From: an uncultured SAR116 cluster alpha proteobacterium
GTDB lineage: Bacteria > Pseudomonadota > Alphaproteobacteria > Puniceispirillales > Puniceispirillaceae
Reading direction: 5' to 3'
DNA length: 64,000 nt
Assembly: GCA_902596655.1 (NCBI GenBank)
Contig: CACJUX010000006.1
Coordinates: forward strand, 1-64,000
Each line of letters opens with the position of its first letter. Within the stretch, counting starts at the first letter, position 1. The notes below the pieces were generated by a model. That model saw only the letters and a list, made by a program, of their open reading frames with translations. It was not told the DNA's origin and searched no databases. The position numbers were made by a program, and so were the translations under genes. Below, one piece after another: positions 42,241-50,390 of this stretch.

Positions 42241-43374
42241 ATGAAAATAATGGCAATAACCACGACACGGGCAGATTATGGGATCATGTCAGGTTTACTC
42301 AGGGAACTACAGGACTCGACGAAATTGGATCTGAAATTAGTTGTAAGTGGCACGCATATTTCAAAGAAATTTGGCACTACAATAAATGAAATAATTAACG
42401 ACGGCATTGAGGTTGCACATGTCTTGGACTTCGCACTTGAAAATGAGACCGAGGCGGGATTATGTGCTTCTACCGGTGGTTTTTTGAGAGATTTTGGAGA
42501 ACTTCTTTGTAAAGAAAAGCCTGATTTAATAATGGTGCTTGGTGATCGATTTGAAATTATAGCACCTGTTACTTGCGCAGTGATCAAGCGCATCCCCATA
42601 GCGCATATTCACGGTGGGGAGGTTACTTTAGGCGCAATCGATAATAAAATCAGAGATGCTATTACACAAATGGCAGATATTCATTTTGTTGCGACCGCCC
42701 GAGCCGCTAAGCGAGTTAACACAATCAAACCAAACGATGAAGATGTTTACCACGTTGGTAGTCTTAGCGTTGATAAGCTATCCTGCATGCGTCTACTGAA
42801 TCGATCAGAGCTTGCCAAGCATTATGGATGGGACGTCAATTGCAAGATTGCCATTATCACCTATCATCCGGAGTCTATGTCTTCAACTTCGCCTTTAGAG
42901 CAAGTAGAGGAGTTGATAAAGGTGTTAGATGAATATCCAGAGCTTTTCATGGTCATTACTTTGTCCAATGCCGATGTTGGTGGTGGTGAAATTTCGAGAA
43001 CATTGAATGAATTTGCGTTAGAGAGAAAAAATGTAGCTGCCTATGCCAGCCTTGGACAATTGGCATATCTCTCTTGTTTAGCTAATTTTGACCTCGTAAT
43101 TGGGAATTCATCGAGTGCAATCATTGAAGCGCCAATCTTTGGGCTGCCAACGGTCAATATTGGCAGTCGCCAGTCGGGTCGGGAGATGGCACCGAATATT
43201 ATTAATGTGGATTGTAAATATGAGTCAATAAAAGCTGGTGTTGAAGATGCTTTGAGCAGACCTAAATCTTCGAAGCATAACATTCACGATTTGCCATATG
43301 GTAAATTGGGCGCAACGGCTAATATTTTGGCTGTCTTGGAACAGTTTTCTTCCGAACAGGTCAGGAGTGTTTGA
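42241..43374 (+). CDS. legG: Hydrolysing UDP-sugar 2-epimerase, NeuC/LegG type
   Basis: A 377-residue GT-B-like epimerase that removes the nucleotide and inverts C2. It has the NeuC start MKIMAITTTRADYGIMSGLL, the segment PDLIMVLGDRFEIIAPVT, the histidine-rich IPIAHIHGGEVTLGAIDN, and the later GNSSSAIIEAPIFGLPTVNIG typical of this family. It supplies the substrate for LegI. It sits 4 bases after legI and overlaps the amidotransferase gene by one base. The order B-C-H-I-G is a full set from nucleotide-GlcNAc to free legionaminate. Confidence 0.9.
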   Translation: MKIMAITTTRADYGIMSGLLRELQDSTKLDLKLVVSGTHISKKFGTTINEIINDGIEVAHVLDFALENETEAGLCASTGGFLRDFGELLCKEKPDLIMVLGDRFEIIAPVTCAVIKRIPIAHIHGGEVTLGAIDNKIRDAITQMADIHFVATARAAKRVNTIKPNDEDVYHVGSLSVDKLSCMRLLNRSELAKHYGWDVNCKIAIITYHPESMSSTSPLEQVEELIKVLDEYPELFMVITLSNADVGGGEISRTLNEFALERKNVAAYASLGQLAYLSCLANFDLVIGNSSSAIIEAPIFGLPTVNIGSRQSGREMAPNIINVDCKYESIKAGVEDALSRPKSSKHNIHDLPYGKLGATANILAVLEQFSSEQVRSV

Positions 43375-44594
43375 TGGTCATGAAGCCCCTTGAAAAACAG
43401 ATGCCACTAATTCCAACAAATGTGGAATGGTGCCAGAAATGTGTGGTCTCCAACCAAAGGCCACGGATTACTTTTGACGAAAACGGGGTTTGTGCGGCAT
43501 GTAACAACCGTGCTTCACGCAAAAGTATCGACTGGCAGGAGAGAGAAAGGCAACTTACTGAATTACTTGATCGGCATCGAGATGTAACTGGTTCCTGGGA
43601 TGTTGTGGTGCCAAGCAGCGGTGGTAAAGATTCTTGTTATGTTGCGCACCAATTGAAAAATGAATATGGAATGAACCCGATTCTGATTACTTGGAGTCCA
43701 TTAAAATATACCGATATAGGTTTGCAGAATTTTGATGCTCTGAGTGATTCTGGTTTTACTGCAATACGGTGCACACCAGACGGACAAATTCACCGTAAGT
43801 TGGCACGGCTTTGTTTCGAAGAGTTTGGCGATGCATTCCATGTATTTGTTTTGGGCCAAGTTTATTTTCCAATTCATATGGCACTAAAATTTGGTATCGA
43901 TTTGATATTTTATGGGGAAAATGGCGAGGTGGAATACGCTGGTGATCCGACCTTCGTCGACCAGCCTTATCGAGATCTTCTAAATGATGAAGCTTGGCTT
44001 AAAGGCTACATGAAAGGCACCACTATTGACGAGTTGATCGCCTACGGTGTGGAGACCAAGGACTACATGAAAGATATAAACTGGTCCAAATGTGATCTCA
44101 GTTTCTATCGTCCGCCCAAAGTTGAAGAAATGAGGACAAAAAATACTTCAAAACTTCATTTTTTTGGCTATTTCAAGGAATGGATACCTCAGGAGAACTT
44201 CTACTACGCAGCCGAGCACACAGGCTTTAAGCCAAACCCGGAACGTACTGAAGGAACCTATTCTAAATACGCCAGTCTCGATGATAAAATGGACGGCTTT
44301 CATTACTATATGCGATACATCAAATTTGGGCTAGGGCGGTGTATGGAGGATGCGGCACACGAGATAAGAGATGGCCACATAACCCGCGAGGAAGGCATTG
44401 CCCTAATGGATAGGTTCGAAGGTGAGTTTCCAGCGAGGTATTTTTCAGAGTTTATCGAATATCTTGATATTACTGTAGATCATTTCTGGAGTGTCGTAGA
44501 CGAATGGCGCCCCCCACACTTATGGCAAAAAGATGGAAATAATTGGGTGTTAAAAACACCTCTGAATGAAATCACGCCAGACAGCAACAATTAA
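43374..44594 (+). CDS. N-acetyl sugar amidotransferase (PseA/WbpG type)
   Basis: A 406-residue PP-loop ATP-dependent enzyme. An N-terminal zinc-type cysteine set CQKC ... CAAC (near residues 20 and 45) is followed by the pyrophosphatase loop VVVPSSGGKDSCYVAHQL and the family block VYFPIHMALKFGIDLIFYGE. Members turn an N-acetyl group into an acetamidino group on pseudaminic/legionaminic or uronic sugars, with ammonia supplied by HisH/HisF-like partners. No such partners are visible here. This suggests an acetamidino derivative of the locus's nonulosonic acid. The ATG at 43374 is fused to the legG stop (TGATG). Confidence 0.85.
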   Translation: MVMKPLEKQMPLIPTNVEWCQKCVVSNQRPRITFDENGVCAACNNRASRKSIDWQERERQLTELLDRHRDVTGSWDVVVPSSGGKDSCYVAHQLKNEYGMNPILITWSPLKYTDIGLQNFDALSDSGFTAIRCTPDGQIHRKLARLCFEEFGDAFHVFVLGQVYFPIHMALKFGIDLIFYGENGEVEYAGDPTFVDQPYRDLLNDEAWLKGYMKGTTIDELIAYGVETKDYMKDINWSKCDLSFYRPPKVEEMRTKNTSKLHFFGYFKEWIPQENFYYAAEHTGFKPNPERTEGTYSKYASLDDKMDGFHYYMRYIKFGLGRCMEDAAHEIRDGHITREEGIALMDRFEGEFPARYFSEFIEYLDITVDHFWSVVDEWRPPHLWQKDGNNWVLKTPLNEITPDSNN

Positions 44595-44597
44595 GTG

Positions 44598-45599
44598 ATG
44601 TCTAAAAAGGATTTGCACATTCCGTTCGTCTCGCGAAATCGGAATGTGCTACTCGTAGGGTGTGGAAACATTGGGCGTTGGCATATAAAAGGCTTAGAGG
44701 AGTCCAAACATAACGTGACAGTTTTTGTCGCTGATCAGAATCCAAATGCAATACAGGCTCTCGGGACCTTTCAGAAAGTCGAAATGCGTGATCCAAGCAA
44801 TTGCAGTATTAATGCAATAGGGTTGTCAGATGTTGAATTATCTAAATTACCCCAGCTTGACCTAGTTATTTGCGCAACAACTGCAAAAAATCGAGAGGCA
44901 TTAATTTCCTACTTAAATGCCAGAGTCGAAAGCGATTTCTGGTTGATTGAAAAGCCCTTGGAACAATCACAAGTTGCCATGGTTAAACTAAAAAATACTA
45001 TGAACGACCAAAAATGCTTTGTTAATCATCCGAGGCGTTTGGCACCCCTCCACATAAATTTGCGGTCTGAACTCAAAAATAAAGGTGTGGTTGATTTAAC
45101 TTATAGTTCACCTGGACTTGGTATAGCTTGTAATGCCTCACACTTCATTGATCTTGTGACGTGGTTCACTTCTGCTCAGCCATCACATATTGAGACTGCT
45201 GGTCTTTCACGCGCTTGGCGCGAGACAGTTCGTGAGGGGTTCTTTGATGTTAGCGGCATTCTTAAAATTTTATTTACTGATGGGTCGAGCGTTTTGTTAG
45301 ACTCCTGCCCCTTAAGAGGGCAGAGCAAATTCCAAGTTAATCTCAATAGAGAATTATTTTGTCTTGTTAGCGAACAAAATGGAGTTATAACCTACAGCGA
45401 TGGTAGCCAGAAGAATGTTGAAATTCTTGCGCAGAGTGCATTGACTGGGATTGTATTAGATGAGCTATGTGAACGCGGGTTTGTTGATCTTCCCAGTTTA
45501 GCTTTGTCTGTCGAGTGTAATAGGTTGTTGGTAAATTGTTTGCTAACTCATTGGAACGATTTCTCAAATGCAAGCCATACTTCGATTCCGTTTACCTAG
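44598..45599 (+). CDS. Gfo/Idh/MocA-like NAD(P)-dependent oxidoreductase
   Basis: A 333-residue protein. The N-terminal Rossmann fold begins NVLLVGCGNIGRWHIKGLEE. A family-type block, DFWLIEKPLEQSQ (equivalent to the EKP motif of Gfo/Idh enzymes), follows near residue 116. The C-terminal half has a beta-sheet-rich substrate domain with NASHFIDLVTWFTS. Similar genes occur in nonulosonate and flagellin-glycan clusters, where their exact step is not settled. It starts at ATG 44598 (a GTG is adjacent) directly after the amidotransferase gene. Oxidation or reduction of a sugar nucleotide or free sugar is likely. Confidence 0.72.
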   Translation: MSKKDLHIPFVSRNRNVLLVGCGNIGRWHIKGLEESKHNVTVFVADQNPNAIQALGTFQKVEMRDPSNCSINAIGLSDVELSKLPQLDLVICATTAKNREALISYLNARVESDFWLIEKPLEQSQVAMVKLKNTMNDQKCFVNHPRRLAPLHINLRSELKNKGVVDLTYSSPGLGIACNASHFIDLVTWFTSAQPSHIETAGLSRAWRETVREGFFDVSGILKILFTDGSSVLLDSCPLRGQSKFQVNLNRELFCLVSEQNGVITYSDGSQKNVEILAQSALTGIVLDELCERGFVDLPSLALSVECNRLLVNCLLTHWNDFSNASHTSIPFT

Positions 45600-45639
45600 A
45601 TAGCCTAAATTATGCAAGAAGGATTAGGGTGCCTCGATT

Positions 45640-46404
45640 ATGAATGTAGTCGGTATTGTTCAGGCGCGAATGGGTTCTACTCGGTTGCCTGGAAAAACAC
45701 TGGTGGGCATTGAAGGCCGGCCGATGCTTGAGTGGATGCTAATGCGTGTCCAACAGTCCTCATTGCTGGATAGATTAATTGTTGCAACAACTGATCAGCC
45801 TTCAGACGACCAACTAGAAAGTTGGCTAAAAAAAAATACTAGTATCGAGTGTTTCAGGGGAAGTGAAAATAATCTGGTTTCCCGGTTTTACCATTGTGCA
45901 CAAAATGCAAATGCAGATGTAATTGTAAGACTGACCGCAGACGATCCCCTCAAAGATCCAGAGATAATTGATCATGCTGTAAAACTTTTCTTAATGCATG
46001 ATGATGTTGATTATTGTTCAAATTGCCTTGAGCCCACCTACCCAGAGGGTTTGGACGTTGAAGTATTTTCCATGCAAGCCCTCCAAAAAACATACAACGA
46101 AGCCAGATTATCTTCAGAAACTGAGCATTTGACGCCATTCATGACAAATAACCCTGGAAAGTTTCGTACGTTAAATTTTGAGTGTTACGAGGATCTTAGC
46201 TCATGGCGATGGACCGTTGATAAACCAGCAGATTTGACATTTATGACAGAAATTTTTGCCCATTTTAAAAATGAACCTTTAGCAGGGTACAGACAAATAG
46301 TTGAATTTATAAAGGCTAATCCAGACTTATTAAAAATAAACGCAGGGACTGTAAGGTTCGAGGGATATCTGAAGTCAGTCAAGATGGAGACGAAGCCATG
46401 CTGA
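45640..46404 (+). CDS. SpsF-type cytidylyltransferase-like protein (candidate CMP-sugar synthetase)
   Basis: A 254-residue nucleotidyltransferase-fold protein. It opens with VVGIVQARMGSTRLPGKTL, the SpsF form of the CMP-sugar synthetase P-loop-like motif, and contains VRLTADDPLKDPEIIDHA and YPEGLDVEVFS. The family is related to NeuA/KdsB but distinct. No standard NeuA/LegF gene lies in the window, so this protein is the best candidate to make the CMP-activated nonulosonic acid, or its analogue made by the fusion enzyme. It overlaps the following aminotransferase gene by 7 bases. Function is inferred. Confidence 0.75.
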   Translation: MNVVGIVQARMGSTRLPGKTLVGIEGRPMLEWMLMRVQQSSLLDRLIVATTDQPSDDQLESWLKKNTSIECFRGSENNLVSRFYHCAQNANADVIVRLTADDPLKDPEIIDHAVKLFLMHDDVDYCSNCLEPTYPEGLDVEVFSMQALQKTYNEARLSSETEHLTPFMTNNPGKFRTLNFECYEDLSSWRWTVDKPADLTFMTEIFAHFKNEPLAGYRQIVEFIKANPDLLKINAGTVRFEGYLKSVKMETKPC

Positions 46405-47594
46405 CCAATCGCATTTTTGGTAACGAGCTAAAATACCTTGAAGAGGTTTTAGAAAGTGGTTTTCGTGCATCTAGTGGTGCAAGTATGATGCAGCGTTTTG
46501 AGAAAGCATTTGCTTCCAAGTTTGATGTATCGCATGGCGTTGCATTTGTTAATGGCACTGCAACTATGCACGCCGCACTTGAAGCATGGGGTATTGGTTC
46601 TGGAGACGAAGTTATCGTCCCGCCTATGACTATGGCATCTACTACATTTGCTGTTTTGCAGTGTAATGCGACGCCAATCTTCGCAGATATCGACCCAAAA
46701 ACTTTTCAAATTTGTTCTAACTCTATCGCGGAAAATATTACAAATAAAACCAAGGCAATTATAACAGTGGCATTGTTTGGGCTAAGTCCTGACATGGATC
46801 CAATAATGGCTCTAGCGAGGAAACATGGTCTAAAAGTGTTAGAAGACAACGCTGAGTGTTTTCTCGGTGAATATAAGGGAAGGCTTGCAGGTACTATCGG
46901 AGATTGCGCTAGTTATAGCCTTCAAAATTCTAAACACCTTACAAGTGGGGAGGGCGGTATTGTTATCACAAATGATGAGGAGTTTGCAGTAAAGCTGAGG
47001 AAGATAGCATCGCTTGGATATTCAGGTGTATCAGCCACTAGTGGTAAAGTAACCCGCCAGGAAATCCAGAGTCCAGATTATTTTCGACATGTTTCTCTCG
47101 GTTGGAATTATAGAATGCCAGAGTTGTGTTGCGCGGTTGCGCTCGCTCAAGTGGAGAATATCGATACTCTTGTAAAGCGCCGAAAAGACGTAGGAGAGTT
47201 GTTCAGTGAAGTTGTGAGGCCATTTAGACAGTGGTTTGTACCGCAATCTACCCCATCTTATGCCGTCCATTCGTATTGGACATTTGCTGCTTATCTAGCT
47301 CGTGATGATATTACTTGGTATGAACTCAGAGAAAAATTTGCCTCGTTGGGTGGTGATGGTGTCTATGCTTGTTGGAAATTAACTTACAAGGAACCTTTTT
47401 TGGCAAACATGGAAGTGCTTGGGCGGGAGCAATTTATCTCGCAAAGAAATATTGACAAGTACCAAACTGGAATTTGCCCAGTCGCTGAATCTCTTCAGCC
47501 CAGAATGTTTATGTTCAAAACCAACTACTGGGATTGGCAAAAAGCTCTGTCTCAGGCTGAAATTTTGAGCGAAACGCTCAGTCATTTTGCATAG
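46398..47594 (+). CDS. DegT/DnrJ/EryC1/StrS sugar aminotransferase
   Basis: A 398-residue PLP-dependent enzyme. The family regions are GVAFVNGTATMHAALEA, DEVIVPPMTMASTTFAVLQC, LKVLEDNAECFLGEYKG and CASYSLQNSKHLTSGEGG, where the lysine binds PLP. It differs from the LegC-type gene upstream and from the third aminotransferase at 56699. Next to an SpsF-like gene and rmlB, it resembles the SpsC position of spore-coat-type clusters and could aminate a dTDP-4-keto-6-deoxy sugar. The exact position and stereochemistry are unknown. Confidence 0.83.
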   Translation: MLTNRIFGNELKYLEEVLESGFRASSGASMMQRFEKAFASKFDVSHGVAFVNGTATMHAALEAWGIGSGDEVIVPPMTMASTTFAVLQCNATPIFADIDPKTFQICSNSIAENITNKTKAIITVALFGLSPDMDPIMALARKHGLKVLEDNAECFLGEYKGRLAGTIGDCASYSLQNSKHLTSGEGGIVITNDEEFAVKLRKIASLGYSGVSATSGKVTRQEIQSPDYFRHVSLGWNYRMPELCCAVALAQVENIDTLVKRRKDVGELFSEVVRPFRQWFVPQSTPSYAVHSYWTFAAYLARDDITWYELREKFASLGGDGVYACWKLTYKEPFLANMEVLGREQFISQRNIDKYQTGICPVAESLQPRMFMFKTNYWDWQKALSQAEILSETLSHFA

Positions 47595-47611
47595 GCCCTG
47601 AATTTGCTTCA

Positions 47612-48685
47612 ATGACCCGTTCATCAAAAACAAAAAAATATATGGTCACTGGGGGATGTGGATTTATTGGCTCTACCTTTGTTCGTAAAGCTGCCCACCT
47701 CGGAACAAAACTACTCGTTGTTGACAAAATTACTTACGCTGCAAATGAGGCGAGCATCGCCTCCGAACTTAAATCTGACAAAGTAAATATGTTGCGTGAA
47801 GACATCTGCGACCAGAGTAAAATGTATGATGTTATGAAGCAGTTTTGCCCAGACGCAGTGGTCCATTTTGCGGCAGAATCGCATGTTGATAATTCAATTG
47901 ACGCTCCCGAAAATTTCATTCAGAGCAATATTGTCGGCACTTACTCTCTTCTGATGGCGGCACTTACCTATTGGAAATTGGACTGCCGGCTTGGCCAGAA
48001 CCAATTTAAATTTCATCACGTATCCACAGACGAGGTATATGGAGATCTTCCCCTCGAAGATCCTGACGATATCCAACTAAAGAGTGTTCAAAAATTCAGC
48101 GAAATAACGCCTTATATGCCAAGCTCGCCGTATTCCGCGTCAAAGGCTGCATCGGACCATTTGGTACGTGCTTGGCATAGGACATATGGATTACCTGTTA
48201 CAATATCCAATTGTTCCAACAATTATGGGCCGTTTCAAAATATTGAAAAATTAATACCAAAGACGATTTCAAACGCCATAAATATGCAAAAAATTGGAAT
48301 TTATGGTGATGGTGGCAATGTTAGAGATTGGTTGTTCGTGGAGGATCATATTGAAGCTCTGATGCTCATTTTAGAAAAAGGACAAATTGGAGAAACTTAT
48401 AATGTTGGATCACGGTCAGAGTTCCGCAATATCGATCTAGCGCGCTTGGTATGTGAGAAATTAGAGCAATTCTATCCGATTGCGCACAATCCAAAAAACC
48501 TCGCTGGATTAGTGTCATACATTGACTTGATTGAATTGGTGCCGGATCGGCCTGGGCATGATAGGCGTTATGCAATTGACCCATCTAAGATTGAACGTGA
48601 ATTGGGATGGCGACCCGTCACAGGGATAGAGGAAGGCGTTGAAATGACTATTGAACATTTCATGTCTGAAATATGTATAACCTAA
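47612..48685 (+). CDS. rmlB: dTDP-glucose 4,6-dehydratase
   Basis: A 357-residue extended SDR enzyme. It has the NAD site VTGGCGFIGSTFVRKA, the conserved VHFAAESHVDNSID, the catalytic STDEVYGDLP and YSASKAASDHLVRAW, and NCSNNYGPFQNIEKLIPK, all typical of RmlB. It makes dTDP-4-keto-6-deoxyglucose. The RmlA-type gene is 4 kb downstream. rmlC and rmlD are absent, so the product is probably an amino sugar made with one of the aminotransferases rather than rhamnose. Its end is followed by a decayed stretch of about 1 kb. Confidence 0.9.
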   Translation: MTRSSKTKKYMVTGGCGFIGSTFVRKAAHLGTKLLVVDKITYAANEASIASELKSDKVNMLREDICDQSKMYDVMKQFCPDAVVHFAAESHVDNSIDAPENFIQSNIVGTYSLLMAALTYWKLDCRLGQNQFKFHHVSTDEVYGDLPLEDPDDIQLKSVQKFSEITPYMPSSPYSASKAASDHLVRAWHRTYGLPVTISNCSNNYGPFQNIEKLIPKTISNAINMQKIGIYGDGGNVRDWLFVEDHIEALMLILEKGQIGETYNVGSRSEFRNIDLARLVCEKLEQFYPIAHNPKNLAGLVSYIDLIELVPDRPGHDRRYAIDPSKIERELGWRPVTGIEEGVEMTIEHFMSEICIT

Positions 48686-48851
48686 ATCAAGCCGCCAATA
48701 TTTTGGACTTTGTCAACAGATTTGTGTCTGATTTAACTACTGACGACAGCAATCATAACTGTGTCGGGTTATGCAAGACTGCACGCCTAAACAAAACTTT
48801 GAATTATTATTCACATCCAGGACAGTCACAAACGGTGTTAAATACTAGCAC

Positions 48852-49617
48852 TTGATAATAAATCCTACACTCGACGCATTGTCTGCAATCGGCAGAGTTG
48901 AGCGTTTGGTTTTAAACTGGTTTGTTGATTTTGAGCAGAAAACCCTCGACTTGATTATTGCCTTTGCTACGCAGGCGGACTGGACAAAAATATTATGCAA
49001 TCAAACCAAATGCTATGACAATCGATAGTGTGATGGAGCACATACTGAAACGTCCAAGTGAAAATGTACTTATCATTGGAACAGGGTGCATTGTATTTCT
49101 ATTGGCGCAGCGTTTGGAAATTGTTGGTAGGAACTACAGGTGGTTCGGCGAAAAAATCGACCCAACGGATCAAGTAGAAAAATGCATAGGGAGTTTAATG
49201 AAAGCATTTTCAATTCGAGTGAAAATTGGCAAGGTGGGTTAATTGTCAACGCTGTACCTGAGTAAATTGATTTACCAGACGTTTTTTTCGAGTCATTTAA
49301 GACTATTTATTCAAGTATGTGGAGCATGACTCGAATATGTAAGAAAGTTTGAATGCGATCTAATCCGATTAGATGCCACAGACCTGTTAACAAGACATGT
49401 TGCCTACAAATCGAACAACACACGGTCTAACCAAACCTGTCACAGTTCAATTAAAAATCTTATAGATAGACCTTCTAACTTACTAGGGAATTGGAGCGAC
49501 ATTGTGGTTGATGATTATTTGGACCCAAAATATGTTATTGGAATAGCCGATGTGTGTGGAGTGGTAAAAGAGCGTCTTAGCCGTGCATTTAATATTTCAG
49601 ATTGGATTGAGACCTAG
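48852..49617 (+). pseudogene. Decayed coding stretch between rmlB and the SDR gene
   Basis: The interval 48686-49655 (970 bases) has no intact gene but keeps coding-like reading. From 48852 a TTG-started frame runs 58 codons (INPTLDALSAIGRVERLVLN...). A second frame, open from 48955 and containing an ATG at 49015, continues to 49617 with only two in-frame stops (49240-49242 and 49327-49329). It ends in a protein-like tail (KYVIGIADVCGVVKERLSRA). So few stops in AT-rich DNA suggests a gene lost by a frameshift and nonsense changes. I could not identify the family. A short possible peptide also starts at 48673 inside the rmlB end. Confidence 0.45.
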
Positions 49618-49655
49618 AGTGATCATATATTTATGGGCCAGTCGAGAAGGAATAG

Positions 49656-50390
49656 ATGAACAAAATTATTGTTACCGGAGTATGGGGTCAACTCGGCTCA
49701 GCTATTGTTGATTTGCTCTTAGAGGCTGGTAATTACGTAATAGGCTTAGACGTCAAAAATGATGGTAAGAAGTCTCATAATGACTTGTTTGAATTTCATC
49801 AAATTGACATTACTGATCAGCTTAGAGTTCGTGAATTTTACTCGCAAATGATGTCACAGCATCCACAAATTGATGGTTTAGTGAACAATGCCGGCACTGC
49901 AGTCTTCACTAAATTTGAAAATCGTAGCGAAGAAGAAATTATGAATGTAATCAGACTGAATATGATGGCTCCAATATTTATGTCACAACAATTTCTTAAC
50001 GTTGCCAAGAGCAATTACAAGTCATCCATTGTCAACATCGGCTCCATTTATGGTGTTACTGCACCTGATCAAAGTATTTATTCGGATACGCCGAGAAATT
50101 CTTCTGAAATTTACGGCATGACCAAGGCAGCAATAATAAATCTAACGCAATATTTAGCTGTTTATCTGTCAGACAGAAGGATCCGCTGTAATTGTGTCTC
50201 GCCCGGAGGAATATTGTTCAAGCAAGGAGAAAGGTTTATCGAAGCTTATTCTAACAAAGTTCCAATTGGAAGAATGGGTTCTGAGAGAGAGGTTGCCGCT
50301 GCTGTTTGTTTTTTGCTAGACGCAGAAAAATCGTCCTATGTAAATGGAGCTAATTTGATGGTCGATGGTGGATTTACAGCGTGGCGATGA
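49656..50390 (+). CDS. Short-chain dehydrogenase/reductase
   Basis: A 244-residue classical SDR. The NAD(P) site reads VTGVWGQLGSAIVDLLLEAG, with a tryptophan in place of the usual small residue of the glycine motif. VNNAGTAVFTKF follows. The catalytic serine is in NIGSIYGV, then Y-x3-K in YGMTKAAIINL, and the end has VNGANLMVDGGF. Related proteins (PtmA-like) accompany legionaminic-type clusters, where they may act on the sugar or its precursor. AGAAGGAATAG is a good ribosome site. It overlaps the fusion gene by four bases (ATGA), so the two products probably act together. Confidence 0.8.
   Translation: MNKIIVTGVWGQLGSAIVDLLLEAGNYVIGLDVKNDGKKSHNDLFEFHQIDITDQLRVREFYSQMMSQHPQIDGLVNNAGTAVFTKFENRSEEEIMNVIRLNMMAPIFMSQQFLNVAKSNYKSSIVNIGSIYGVTAPDQSIYSDTPRNSSEIYGMTKAAIINLTQYLAVYLSDRRIRCNCVSPGGILFKQGERFIEAYSNKVPIGRMGSEREVAAAVCFLLDAEKSSYVNGANLMVDGGFTAWR

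Noticed and set aside
48673-48855. Small 60-codon gene overlapping the end of rmlB
   Set aside because: No ribosome site, no recognisable family and it lies in the decayed stretch; not supported as a gene.
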